A program made the translations under genes and the position numbers. 64,000 nucleotides of DNA, from NCBI GenBank assembly GCA_036394575.1, contig DASWEY010000036.1, positions 1-64,000 of the forward strand. Reading direction: 5' to 3'. The DNA comes from UKL13-2 sp036394575 (GTDB lineage: Bacteria > Pseudomonadota > Gammaproteobacteria > Burkholderiales > Usitatibacteraceae). Positions 8,515 through 15,958 of this stretch are shown here, in pieces. The notes under the pieces are model-generated. The model searched no databases. It saw only the letters and a program-made list of their open reading frames with translations, and was not told where the DNA came from. The stretch's first letter is position 1. The number at the start of each line of letters is the position of its first letter.

Positions 8515-8934
8515 ATGCGACTCACCATTACCTCCGTCGATCATGCACCAGAGAAGTTTCACGCGATAACGCCTATTGAAGTCAGGCTCATCCGCCGCCT
8601 ACCCGGTCCAGATCGCCCAGATTACTGGCTCGGCGAAGTACTGAAGCCATTTGAGTACATGGTTGATGCGGGAACCCTAGTCGCCAGACACTTCATCTTG
8701 GCAGCGCGTTGGCAAGGTACGCAGATCGAGCCTAAGGTTGAGAACCTTCCCATCAACATTGCCGTCGTCACGGATGACAGTCAACTCACCGAGCTGTGCG
8801 TCGACTTCGCTAAGTCAAACTTTGTTGCAATCGGCCTGGCTAATGAGGTGGAGGGCGGTAGCTCGCCAGAGCCACTCACTAACATCATGGCCGGCACCAT
8901 CGGCCGCTTCTTCGGGCGGGGGGCCAAGTCGTGA
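8515..8934 (+). CDS. orphan protein in cassette-like region
   Basis: This 139-residue protein is not recognised. It looks soluble, with a beta-rich first half (MRLTITSVDH, PIEVRLIRRL, ARHFILAARW), a short helix (TELCVDFAKSNFVAIG) and no signal peptide or TM segment. Codon use is less GC-biased at third positions than in the flanking operons. The start lies immediately after an attC-like R' box, and another attC-like remnant follows the stop. This suits an integron cassette gene. No function is proposed. Confidence 0.6.
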   Translation: MRLTITSVDHAPEKFHAITPIEVRLIRRLPGPDRPDYWLGEVLKPFEYMVDAGTLVARHFILAARWQGTQIEPKVENLPINIAVVTDDSQLTELCVDFAKSNFVAIGLANEVEGGSSPEPLTNIMAGTIGRFFGRGAKS

Positions 8935-8943
8935 ACTGGCAGG

Positions 8944-9012
8944 CACCTAGCCCTTCCATCGAGCGGGCCAACTACGGGCTACGTTCTCCGTTGGCCACGA
9001 TTGGTCAATTGA
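8944..9012 (+). other. attC-like remnant lacking a clear R' box
   Basis: The left half carries CCTTCCATCGAGCGGG, a sequence typical of attC left arms in Xanthomonas-like integrons as I remember them. A hairpin follows with arms GGCCAAC and GTTGGCC. The right end has no GTTRRRY box, so the site is probably decayed. It separates the genes at 8515 and 9026. Confidence 0.35.
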
Positions 9013-9025
9013 CGAGGAAAACAGC

Positions 9026-9790
9026 ATGACGATTGCAACCCTATGGCAGCGATCATTCGCAATGTTCTCGCATCCGCGCTTCCTGGCGATCTATTCCGGG
9101 TTCCTGACCCTGGTTCTTGCGGTTTCGATGCTCACCGGTTTTGCATGGCCGTCGAAGAAAGCGAGCTTCGAAGAGCTCGACGTTCAGCGAATCAACCTGC
9201 GCGAACCCGATGGAACGGTGCGCCTGATCATGTCGAGCAACGCGCGGTTTCCAGGCGCATTGATGTTCGGCCAGGAGTATCCGCATGAAAAGCGCAAGGA
9301 AGATCATACGGCCGGCATGATATTTTTCGACGGAGAGGGCAGCGAGAGCGGCGGCTTGATCTTCGGCGGGCAGAAGAATGCCGATGGCGCGACCCATCGC
9401 TTCGGTCATTTGAGTTTCGACAAATACAACCAGGACCAGGTGATGGCGCTCGAGGGTCTCGACGCCGACGGCAAGCATTCAAGCACCATCGTCTTTAACG
9501 ATCAGCCGGACTGGGCGCTGTCCGAGTTGCTTGCGCTCGAACGCGCATGGCAGCGTTTGCCGAAGGCCGAGCGCGAAGCGGCTGAGGCCGAGTTCGTGAA
9601 AGCCCACGGGCACGGCCACCGTCGCGCATTGCTCGGACGCCGCGACGATGCTTCCTCGGTGCTCGATCTGCGCGATGCGCAAGGACGCACGCGACTGATC
9701 GCGCGCGTCAGCGCCGAAGGCACGCCGACGCTGCAGGTCCTGGACGAGCAAGGCCAGGTCACCGAGCAATGGCCATCGGTGAAGCGGTGA
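9026..9790 (+). CDS. membrane-anchored orphan protein
   Basis: This 254-residue protein has one TM helix near the N-terminus (about residues 18-38, FLAIYSGFLTLVLAVSML). A long hydrophilic domain follows. That domain contains repeated strand motifs such as RINLREPDGTVRLIMSS, SGGLIFGGQ, HLSFDKYNQDQVMAL and, near the C-terminus, LDLRDAQGRTRLIARV and TPTLQVLDEQGQV. These look like diverged copies of a beta-hairpin repeat. A His-rich HGHGHRR stretch lies near residue 194. Function unknown. It is GC-rich like the host, so recent transfer is not obvious. An attC-like site follows the stop. Confidence 0.7.
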   Translation: MTIATLWQRSFAMFSHPRFLAIYSGFLTLVLAVSMLTGFAWPSKKASFEELDVQRINLREPDGTVRLIMSSNARFPGALMFGQEYPHEKRKEDHTAGMIFFDGEGSESGGLIFGGQKNADGATHRFGHLSFDKYNQDQVMALEGLDADGKHSSTIVFNDQPDWALSELLALERAWQRLPKAEREAAEAEFVKAHGHGHRRALLGRRDDASSVLDLRDAQGRTRLIARVSAEGTPTLQVLDEQGQVTEQWPSVKR

Positions 9791-9810
9791 GCCTGCGGCT
9801 GGGGAGCTCA

Positions 9811-9865
9811 TCCTATCGATCGGGTGGACTGGCATTCGGCCAGCCGCTCACGTCAAACATTAGGT
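9811..9865 (+). other. attC-like integron site
   Basis: TCCTATC at the left and ATTAGGT at the right act as R''/R' boxes. Between them are ATCGGG, a short hairpin CTGGC-ATTCG-GCCAG and CCGCTCACGTCAAAC. The right part (CGCTCACGTCAAAC plus box) is the pattern usual for short attC sites. A small gene starts 7 bp after it. This is the best of the three attC candidates in the region. Confidence 0.5.
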
Positions 9866-9871
9866 AGCAAG

Positions 9872-10240
9872 ATGAACTATGGTGGTAAGTTACCGAACGA
9901 TATTGACGGCTTCATTCGACTATTTGTGCCACATTGCCACGACAGTGAAACGCTCGACCAACTACATCGAATGCTTGGTAATCGTGGCACATGGGCAAAG
10001 GCACACGATTTGTTTAACCAGATACGCAATAAAACACTAAAAGCGGAAAGAGCAAAAGATCACATCCTGATTTGCCAGTACATGTTCGAAGAGATTTGCG
10101 CTAAAACTCTTTACAACCTATCCGGGAAATCCGCGCCTTTCGATGCCGATTCACCGTATTGGATTATTCCAAATGCAATCTCTTTTGCTCGCGCAGTAGG
10201 CGTAGCTGATACCGAAGTTATCAAAGTTGTTGCGGCCTAA
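9872..10240 (+). CDS. small orphan protein, likely cassette-borne
   Basis: This 122-residue soluble, mainly helical protein has 22 charged residues in its first half and the motif ILICQYMFEEICAKTLYNL. The ATG at 9872 is chosen because it directly follows the attC-like R' box; an upstream ATG would lie inside that site. GC content is clearly lower than in neighbouring core genes, a common sign of a cassette gene. Not recognised; no function proposed. A decayed repeat follows its stop codon. Confidence 0.6.
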   Translation: MNYGGKLPNDIDGFIRLFVPHCHDSETLDQLHRMLGNRGTWAKAHDLFNQIRNKTLKAERAKDHILICQYMFEEICAKTLYNLSGKSAPFDADSPYWIIPNAISFARAVGVADTEVIKVVAA

Positions 10241-10242
10241 GG

Positions 10243-10290
10243 CGTTAAATGATTAAACGCTTCTTGAAAATAAATCGACACTGCTCCTGG
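10243..10290 (+). repeat. partial copy of the ~140-bp degenerate repeat
   Basis: The segment with GTTAAATGATTAAACGC, TTCTTGAAAATAAATCGACA and CTCCTGGGTGCT matches the right half of the repeats at 10352-10490 and 10837-10980. The left half is absent and is replaced by the end of the preceding gene. Confidence 0.55.
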
Positions 10291-10351
10291 GTGCTGCTGA
10301 GCCGCGTGGTTCGATTCACACTGCCGCTACAGTAAAGCTGGACGGTAAACC

Positions 10352-10490
10352 TCAGAGTCAGAACCGATTATTTTTCTACTGAACGAAGCCAACAAGCAAC
10401 TCATTTTTTGGAACATTCGAAATCGAAGACGTTTAACGGTTAAACGCATTCTTGGAAATGAATCGAACTGACATTCGGTACTCACGCAAT
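10352..10490 (+). repeat. degenerate direct repeat, full copy A
   Basis: The unit contains GTCAGAACCGATT, TTCTACTGAACGAAGCCA, ACATTCGAAATCGAAGACG, the palindrome GTTTAACGGTTAAAC and TCGGTACTCACGCAA. It matches 10837-10980 along its length with scattered substitutions. With that copy it brackets the small zinc-motif gene like a cassette. Confidence 0.65.
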
Positions 10491-10563
10491 ATAGCTGGTT
10501 GATCGAGATAGGCACGTCAACTGCGAACCCTCATTGCCAATTTAGGCCATTACGGAGATATTC

Positions 10564-10758
10564 ATGGGAACGTCTTGTCTATGCTGTGTAAGAAATTTAT
10601 CAATGGACCCGCCGCGCATTTGCCCAGAGTGTGGCCATGTGTTTCAGGGCAGCGGTTGGGACGGCATCGATGCACATTGGCGAGCTAAACATGAACAAGT
10701 CATGCCGTATCGGGATTTCTGGGCGGGCTTGTGCCCAGGCCACGGTGGCCGTAAATGA
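10564..10758 (+). CDS. small zinc-finger-like protein
   Basis: This protein has 64 residues from 10564, or 51 from the in-frame ATG at 10603 (MDPPRICPECGHVF), which may be the true start. The core CPECGHVFQGSGWDGIDAHW then RAKH gives a C-x2-C-x14-H-x4-H pattern, a plausible single zinc site. Similar tiny proteins are common in integron and other mobile regions, as far as I recall. It is bracketed by two copies of the 140-bp repeat. DNA or protein binding would be inference. Confidence 0.6.
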   Translation: MGTSCLCCVRNLSMDPPRICPECGHVFQGSGWDGIDAHWRAKHEQVMPYRDFWAGLCPGHGGRK

Positions 10759-10836
10759 ACGCAGGGTACAAACGGGCCAAGTTTGTGATTTCACTGATTT
10801 AAATAGGTCATGGTCGGTGTCTAATTGTCAGGAACT

Positions 10837-10980
10837 TCAGGGTCAGAATCGTTTTTTTCTACTGAACGAAGCCAGCAAGCAAATCCATTCCTGAGACATT
10901 CGAGACCGAAGACGCTAAATGATTAAATGCATTCTTTGGAATAGATCGACACTGACCCTCGGTACTCTCGGTACCCGCAA
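10837..10980 (+). repeat. degenerate direct repeat, full copy B
   Basis: Aligned with 10352-10490: TTCAGGGTCAGAATCG, TTCTACTGAACGAAGCCAGC, ACATTCGAGACCGAAGACG, GCTAAATGATTAAATGC and TCGGTACTCTCGGTACCCGC. The repeat ends about 15 bp before the methyltransferase gene region. The rest of 10241-10995 outside these repeats and the small gene shows nothing I can name. Confidence 0.65.
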
Positions 10981-11007
10981 GAATGCTCCCGGGCAATGAA
11001 GGACACG

Positions 11008-11826
11008 ATGACTAATCTCAGCACTGACAAAATCTTCGCAGGCTCCATTCCGAAACTCTATAACGAGTATCTTGTCCCCCTGATCTTCGAACCGTACGCT
11101 GCCGATCTGGTCAACCGATTGGCTTCACGCCACCTTGTGCGCGTACTCGAGATTGCCGCCGGCACCGGCGTGGTGACGCGCAAGCGGGCATCGATGTTGC
11201 CGGAAAGTGTCGCCATAGTCGCTACCGATCTGAATCAGGCCATGCTCGACACGGCTTCCAACGTGGGAACCAAGCGTCCGGTGGAATGGCGTCAGGCGGA
11301 CGCCATGCAACTGCCCTTTGCAGACGAAGCGTTTGACGCCGTGGTATGCCAGTTCGGCGTGATGTTCTTTCCCGACAAGGCGAGGGCGTTTGCGGCGGCG
11401 CGGCGGGTGCTCAGGCCTGGCGGCGTGTTCATGTTCAATGTCTGGGACCGGATCGAGGAAAACGAATTCGCGCACACGGCGACCGAGGCGCTGGCATCGC
11501 TTTTTCCTGCGGACCCGCCGCGCTTCATGGCCCGCACGCCGCATGGTTACCATGAGCTCGCGACCATTGCGCAGGATCTGAAACTTGGCGGGTTTGCTGC
11601 GCCACCCCAATTCAATACGGTCGCCGCGCGCAGCAAGGCGGCATCCGCCCGCATCCCGGCGATCGCGTATTGCCAGGGCACGCCGCTGCGTAGCGAGATC
11701 GAGGCGCGCGACGCTTCGGGCCTCGGCGTGGTGACCGATTTCGTGGAGCACGCTATTGCCCGGCAGTTCGGGTCCGGGGCGGTGGAGGGCAAGATACAAG
11801 CGCATATCGTTGCCATAGAGAAGTGA
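11008..11826 (+). CDS. class I SAM-dependent methyltransferase
   Basis: This 272-residue protein has a Rossmann methyltransferase domain: motif I VLEIAAGTGVVTR (about residues 45-57), the acidic loop ATDLNQAML, motif ADAMQLPFADEAFDAVVCQ and the post-motif RVLRPGGVFMFNVWD. This is the UbiE/COQ5-like layout for small-molecule methylation. I chose the ATG at 11008 because AAGGA lies 4 bp before it; the ATG at 10996 adds four residues. No partner gene hints at a substrate. It marks the right border of the accessory region. Confidence 0.85.
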   Translation: MTNLSTDKIFAGSIPKLYNEYLVPLIFEPYAADLVNRLASRHLVRVLEIAAGTGVVTRKRASMLPESVAIVATDLNQAMLDTASNVGTKRPVEWRQADAMQLPFADEAFDAVVCQFGVMFFPDKARAFAAARRVLRPGGVFMFNVWDRIEENEFAHTATEALASLFPADPPRFMARTPHGYHELATIAQDLKLGGFAAPPQFNTVAARSKAASARIPAIAYCQGTPLRSEIEARDASGLGVVTDFVEHAIARQFGSGAVEGKIQAHIVAIEK

Positions 11827-11983
11827 CCGACAGAAGCGGCAACCGCCCGTCGCGCGACCCTGCGGTTGTCTGCAGTTGATTTTTTGCGCGGTGAGCCGCC
11901 AGTATTCTGCCCGCCGGAGCAATAAGCTCCGATACAATTCGAGTTCCCGGTAATTTTTTCCCACTTCCCCCGATAAGAGTTCT

Positions 11984-13450
11984 ATGCCGCGCGCGCTTTT
12001 TGTTTGTCTGGTCGTGTTTTGCATGAATTTTCATCTCGCCGGTGCGCAGCAGTCAAAAGCGCAGGGCGATGTCCACAGCCCCGCGGCCAATGCGGCCGTG
12101 GCAAAAGCCGCGCAGGTGGCTTTGCCCGCGCCGTCGGCGTCTGCGCGCGACCTGTTTTCGCGTTACAAGGACCGGCTGGTGCAGGTGCGGGTTCTGCTCA
12201 ACAGCGCCAATGAGCAATCTTCGCTGGGCTCGGGCTTTGTGGTGCGCGATGACGGACCCAGGGGCGCCTGGCTGCTCACCAACTATCACGTGGTTTCATC
12301 GCTGGCGATCGACCCGGAAAAATTCCGCATCGAGCTGCGGCCCACCAGTGAGCGCACCGTCAAGGCGAACCTGGTGGCGGTGGATGTGATCCATGATCTC
12401 GCGGTATTGCATGCCGAGCCCGCGCCGGGCTCGTCGCCGTGGCCGGTGTTTGCGTTGCGCGATGGCGCGCCTGTGCAGGGGGAGCGCATTTTTTCGCTGG
12501 GCAATCCGCTTGAGCTGGGCTTCCTGATTTCCGAAGGCATCTACAACGGCCTGGTCGAATCGCGCATTTACGAGCAGATGCTTTTTTCGGGGGCGCTCAA
12601 TGCCGGCATGAGCGGCGGCCCGGCGATCGACGAGGGGGGCCGCGTGGTGGGCGTGAATGTGGCGACCAGCCGCGGCGGCGAGCTGCTGAGCTTCCTGGTG
12701 CCGGTGCGCTATGCGCGCGATTTGCTGGAACGATCGTGGCAGGCGCCGCCGCGCAAGGAGTGGCGCACGGAAATCGGGCGTCAGCTGCTGGTCCATCAAA
12801 ATTTTGTGGCCGGTAAGTTGCTGGATGTGGCAGATGGTGGGACGGCCGCGGCGGGCGCTGAAAACGCGCCAGTTCCCAAAAAACCTGGCGGCGCCGCGAT
12901 CGGTCCGGCGTCCGCCGTGGTTGCCGGTGTCAAGGCAGGTTTTGCCAGCCAGACCCTGGCCGGGCGCAGTGTGCCGACCCTGGACGGCAGCCTGACCAAA
13001 TGCTGGGCGGGCGGCCGCGACGGCGAACGGCTGCGCTACCAGCGCGATTCGCTCAACTGCAGCCTGCGCTCGGAATTGTTCGTGCGCGGCAATCTGTATA
13101 CGGGTTCGCTGAGCGTGCAGCATGTCCTGCTGCGCAACGACAAGCTGGCCACGCCGCAGTTTCTCGCCATCGAATCGTTCGGGCGCGGGGCGTCGTTCTT
13201 TCTGGGCGGCAACCGCGAAATGACGCCCAACGAATGCCGCGACGACTATGTGCGCGGCGCGGCCCATGTCTACCGCATTGCCATCTGCCTGACGGCGTTC
13301 CGGAAATTCGAGGACATTTACAATTTCACCGTCAGCGCGACCCAGATGGACGATGCGCACGAACGCCTCACCAGCACCCTGTATCTGAACGGTTTTTCGT
13401 TCGACAACGGCCAGCGCCTGAGCCGCATGTTCATGGAGCGGCTGCAATGA
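11984..13450 (+). CDS. secreted trypsin-like serine protease with unknown C-terminal domain
   Basis: This 488-residue protein has a signal peptide (residues 1-21) and a chymotrypsin-fold protease domain. The triad is His102 (TNYHVV), Asp138 (IHDLAVLH) and Ser210 (NAGMSGGPAI). The domain ends near residue 265. No PDZ domain follows. An Ala/Pro-rich linker leads instead to a C-terminal domain of about 190 residues with four cysteines spaced for possible disulphides (CWAGG, NCSLR, ECRDD, ICLTAF). The gene overlaps the FHA membrane protein by 4 bp, so both act in one envelope process. Function beyond proteolysis unknown. Confidence 0.85.
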   Translation: MPRALFVCLVVFCMNFHLAGAQQSKAQGDVHSPAANAAVAKAAQVALPAPSASARDLFSRYKDRLVQVRVLLNSANEQSSLGSGFVVRDDGPRGAWLLTNYHVVSSLAIDPEKFRIELRPTSERTVKANLVAVDVIHDLAVLHAEPAPGSSPWPVFALRDGAPVQGERIFSLGNPLELGFLISEGIYNGLVESRIYEQMLFSGALNAGMSGGPAIDEGGRVVGVNVATSRGGELLSFLVPVRYARDLLERSWQAPPRKEWRTEIGRQLLVHQNFVAGKLLDVADGGTAAAGAENAPVPKKPGGAAIGPASAVVAGVKAGFASQTLAGRSVPTLDGSLTKCWAGGRDGERLRYQRDSLNCSLRSELFVRGNLYTGSLSVQHVLLRNDKLATPQFLAIESFGRGASFFLGGNREMTPNECRDDYVRGAAHVYRIAICLTAFRKFEDIYNFTVSATQMDDAHERLTSTLYLNGFSFDNGQRLSRMFMERLQ

Positions 13451-14439
13451 GCTGGTTCATCGAACACATCCATCGCGACGGCACGGTGCTGGCGCGCGTG
13501 CCGGTGCCCGCGGCGCCGGCGCCCGAACTTGCCGTGGTGCATATCGGCCGCGCGCTGGACAACGATCTGGTGCTGGACGACCCGCATTGCGCAGCCCATC
13601 ATGCACAGCTCGAGGTGGGCGCCGACGGCACGGCGCGATTGATCGACCTGGGCACCCGCAATGGCATCGTGGCGGGCCGCAACCGGCGCGCGGCCATGCA
13701 TGAAATCAGCAGCGACGAACCTTACCGCCTCGGGCAGACGCTGATTCGGGTGCGTTCCAGCGCCTGGTCGCTGGCGCCGGAGCGGGAACTTTCGCAGCGC
13801 GCCATGTGGCCGCTGGCGCTGTTGGGCCTCGTGCTGGTGCTCGGCTACGGCGCCTGGGAGCTATGGCTCGGGGATGTGCAGGAAAAATCGCCGCAGTACC
13901 TTTACGCCCTGAGCGGCATGGCTGCGCTGCTGTGCCTGTGGAGCACGATGTACGCCGTGTTTGGGCGCCTGGTCTCGGGAGTCGACCGTTTTTTCTCGCA
14001 TCTGGTGATTGCGTGCTCGGGCTATCTGGCCGCCACGCTGCTGCTGAACCTGCTGGATGTGCTAGCGTTCTCGATGTCCTGGCTGTGGCCGGTGCGCATT
14101 ACCCAGCCGGTGATCGTGATCGTCACCGCGCTGACGGTGCGCCAGCATCTGCGCCTGGCGGATCCGCGGCACTGGCGGACCTTGCGCGTGGGGCTGGTAA
14201 TCGTGGCCGTTTTCGCGATCGCGATTCCGATCGCCCAGCAGTGGGTGTCGAACAAGCGGCTGACCGATGTGCAGACGATCAATGTCATAGAGCACCCGGC
14301 GCTGCGACTGGCCCGCCCGACGCCCATGCAGGACTTCAGCGCCACCGCCGCCGCGCTCAAGGCGAAGGTGGACAAGGCCCGCAAGCACGAGGATGACGAT
14401 TCGGACGGCGCGGGCATCGACAGCGATGATTTTGAATAG
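13447..14439 (+). CDS. FHA-domain membrane protein
   Basis: This 330-residue protein has an N-terminal FHA domain (about residues 25-105; core VVHIGRALDNDLVLDDPHCAA cut at VHIGRALDN and DDPHCAAHHAQLEV). FHA domains bind phosphothreonine. After it come about five TM helices (about 118-135, 152-172, 180-200, 210-230, 250-270) and an acidic Asp-rich tail. It starts inside the stop codon of the secreted protease gene, so translation is coupled. A membrane protein with a cytoplasmic FHA domain beside a periplasmic protease suggests phospho-dependent control of that envelope system (inference). Confidence 0.82.
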   Translation: MSWFIEHIHRDGTVLARVPVPAAPAPELAVVHIGRALDNDLVLDDPHCAAHHAQLEVGADGTARLIDLGTRNGIVAGRNRRAAMHEISSDEPYRLGQTLIRVRSSAWSLAPERELSQRAMWPLALLGLVLVLGYGAWELWLGDVQEKSPQYLYALSGMAALLCLWSTMYAVFGRLVSGVDRFFSHLVIACSGYLAATLLLNLLDVLAFSMSWLWPVRITQPVIVIVTALTVRQHLRLADPRHWRTLRVGLVIVAVFAIAIPIAQQWVSNKRLTDVQTINVIEHPALRLARPTPMQDFSATAAALKAKVDKARKHEDDDSDGAGIDSDDFE

Positions 14440-14465
14440 AACGAATAGAGCGGATGCCACACGCG

Positions 14466-14852
14466 ATGCAAAAAATGAATCTTCCTGACACCAGGCCCGA
14501 AGCGATCGTGCAGCGCCAGCTCGACGCCTACAACGGCCGCGACATCGATGCCTTCATGACCAATTGGGCGGAGGATGCGCAGTTCTTCGAACACCCTGCG
14601 ACCCTGCTGGCCAGCGGCGCGGCGGCGATTCGCGAGCGGCATCTGCTGCGCTTCAAGGAGCCCAACCTGCATGGCAAGCTGATCAAGCGCATCGCGGTTG
14701 GCAACAAGGTGGTCGATCAGGAATTGGTGACGCGCACCTTTCCGGAAGGGACGGGAACCATCGAGGTGATCGCGATCTATGAAATCGAAAACGCCAGGAT
14801 CGCGAAGGCCTGGTTCATCATGGGGCCGCGCACCCTGGATGCAAAGCCTTGA
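14466..14852 (+). CDS. NTF2-like (SnoaL-type) protein
   Basis: This 128-residue protein has the cone-shaped NTF2-like fold pattern: an N-terminal helix (EAIVQRQLDAYNGRDIDAFM), then TNWAEDAQFFEHP, then a strand series ending EIENARIAKAWFIMGPR. Such proteins are often small isomerases or binding proteins. In-frame ATGs at 14454, 14466 and 14475 are possible; 14466 gives the best match to the family N-terminus. No specific substrate can be inferred from the neighbours. Confidence 0.75.
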   Translation: MQKMNLPDTRPEAIVQRQLDAYNGRDIDAFMTNWAEDAQFFEHPATLLASGAAAIRERHLLRFKEPNLHGKLIKRIAVGNKVVDQELVTRTFPEGTGTIEVIAIYEIENARIAKAWFIMGPRTLDAKP

Positions 14853-14979
14853 CGTTGCGCGCGGCAATCCGGGATGCGCGCCATTGCCGGGGTTACACCA
14901 ATTACCAAGGCCTGGGAGGCCGGATGCCGATCATGTTCGGCTGGGTCAAGGAAGCCGGATTCGACAATCAGGAATAGCC

Positions 14980-15345
14980 ATGCTTACCCGCATCAGTCAT
15001 ATTGCCCTGGTCGTTTCCGATCCCATCCGCACGGCGACGCTTTTCGAAAACCTGTTCGCGGCAAGGGTGGTGCAGCGCAACGATGCCGATGGGCACGATG
15101 AGACGTTTGTCAGACTCGGCGAGACCTGGTTTGTACTGGTCAAGGCCAGTGTCGAACGAAAGCGCAGCGGCGACCATATTGCCTTTCATGCCACTCGGGA
15201 AATGCTCGAGTCAACCTTGGAAAAGCTGAAGGCAATGAACCTGGAATTCATTCTTGCCCGGTCAAACAGCGCCCTGTACTTTTTCGACTACGACAATCAT
15301 GTATTCGAGCTGGACACGACCGATCTCGATAGCGAGATCGGCTGA
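14980..15345 (+). CDS. VOC metalloenzyme, FosX-like
   Basis: This 121-residue vicinal-oxygen-chelate protein has likely metal ligands His7 (RISHIALVV), His in RSGDHIAFHA and Glu in DNHVFELDT. The block SALYFFDYDNHVFELDTTDL is close in pattern to FosX (fosfomycin epoxide hydrolase). The C-terminal residues and length also fit. FosX-type function is therefore possible, but many environmental VOC proteins share this layout and have other or unknown substrates. The ATG at 14980 follows an upstream stop by 2 bp. Confidence 0.72.
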   Translation: MLTRISHIALVVSDPIRTATLFENLFAARVVQRNDADGHDETFVRLGETWFVLVKASVERKRSGDHIAFHATREMLESTLEKLKAMNLEFILARSNSALYFFDYDNHVFELDTTDLDSEIG

Positions 15346-15399
15346 GGCAACGGGCGCTAATCGAGGCCGCCCCGGCGCCGGCTCATCAAGGAGATATCC

Positions 15400-15675
15400 A
15401 TGTGCAGAAACATCAAAACCCTGTTCAATTTCAATCCGCCGGTGACGCCTGACGAAATTCAGGCGGCTTCGTTGCAGTTTGTGAGAAAGGTAAGCGGGTT
15501 CAACAAGCCCTCAAAGGCGAATGAGGCGGCTTTCCTGCGTGCGGTCGATGAGGTGGCCCGGGCGGCCGATGCGCTGCTGCATTCGCTCGAGACCAATTCG
15601 CCGCCGAGAATCCGCGAAGAGGAAATCGCCAAGGCGCGCGCCCGCGCGATGCAGAGATTCTCAAACCAGCACTGA
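15400..15675 (+). CDS. DUF2277 family protein
   Basis: This 91-residue protein starts MCRNIKTLFNFNPPVTPDEI and continues with two helices (ASLQFVRKVSGFNKPSKANE, AFLRAVDEVARAADALLHSL). This is the whole DUF2277 family signature, including the conserved CRNIK start and the KVSG..KPS segment. A strong AAGGAGATAT ribosome site precedes the ATG. Function of the family is unknown. Confidence 0.85.
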   Translation: MCRNIKTLFNFNPPVTPDEIQAASLQFVRKVSGFNKPSKANEAAFLRAVDEVARAADALLHSLETNSPPRIREEEIAKARARAMQRFSNQH

Positions 15676-15800
15676 GGCAATGATGGAATCCTTGCCCACC
15701 TATCGTGGCGATTGTGGCGCGGCCAATCCTTTCCTGGGCACCGGTATTGCCACCGCATATCCCGAAGCGGTGCACACTGGCAGCGCCGGTATTCGCCGCG

Positions 15801-15890
15801 ATCAAAAAATACAAAGTCGCCATTTGGCGCGCCTTCCGGAGCAAAAATGGCCCAGAAGGCGCGCCAATGCTTGAGTTTGTCTTTTTTGAT
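15801..15890. repeat. long imperfect palindrome, copy 2 of a dispersed family
   Basis: The two arms are about 36 bp each, from ATCAAAAAATACAAA to TTTGTCTTTTTTGAT, with the inner GGCGCGCCTTC/GAAGGCGCGCC perfectly paired. The core is inverted relative to copies 1 and 3 (GCAAAAATGGCCCAG). The 283-bp gap between the DUF2277 and SDR genes holds only this element as far as I see. It could also act as a transcription barrier. Confidence 0.75.
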
Positions 15891-15958
15891 ATAACGCAGG
15901 CAAGGGTTGTCAAACCGCGATCAACCCGATCATCAACCTATTTGGCAGGATACCCATC

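Noticed and set aside
10327..10515. 62-codon minus-strand ORF in the repeats
   Set aside because: Lies within the degenerate repeat and has no support.
14849..14977. Open frame after the NTF2-like gene ending GYTNYQGLGGRMPIMFGWVK and EAGFDNQE
   Set aside because: The segment looks protein-like, but it has only a TTG start, no ribosome site and no family I recognise. It may be the tail of a deleted gene; support is too weak for a feature.
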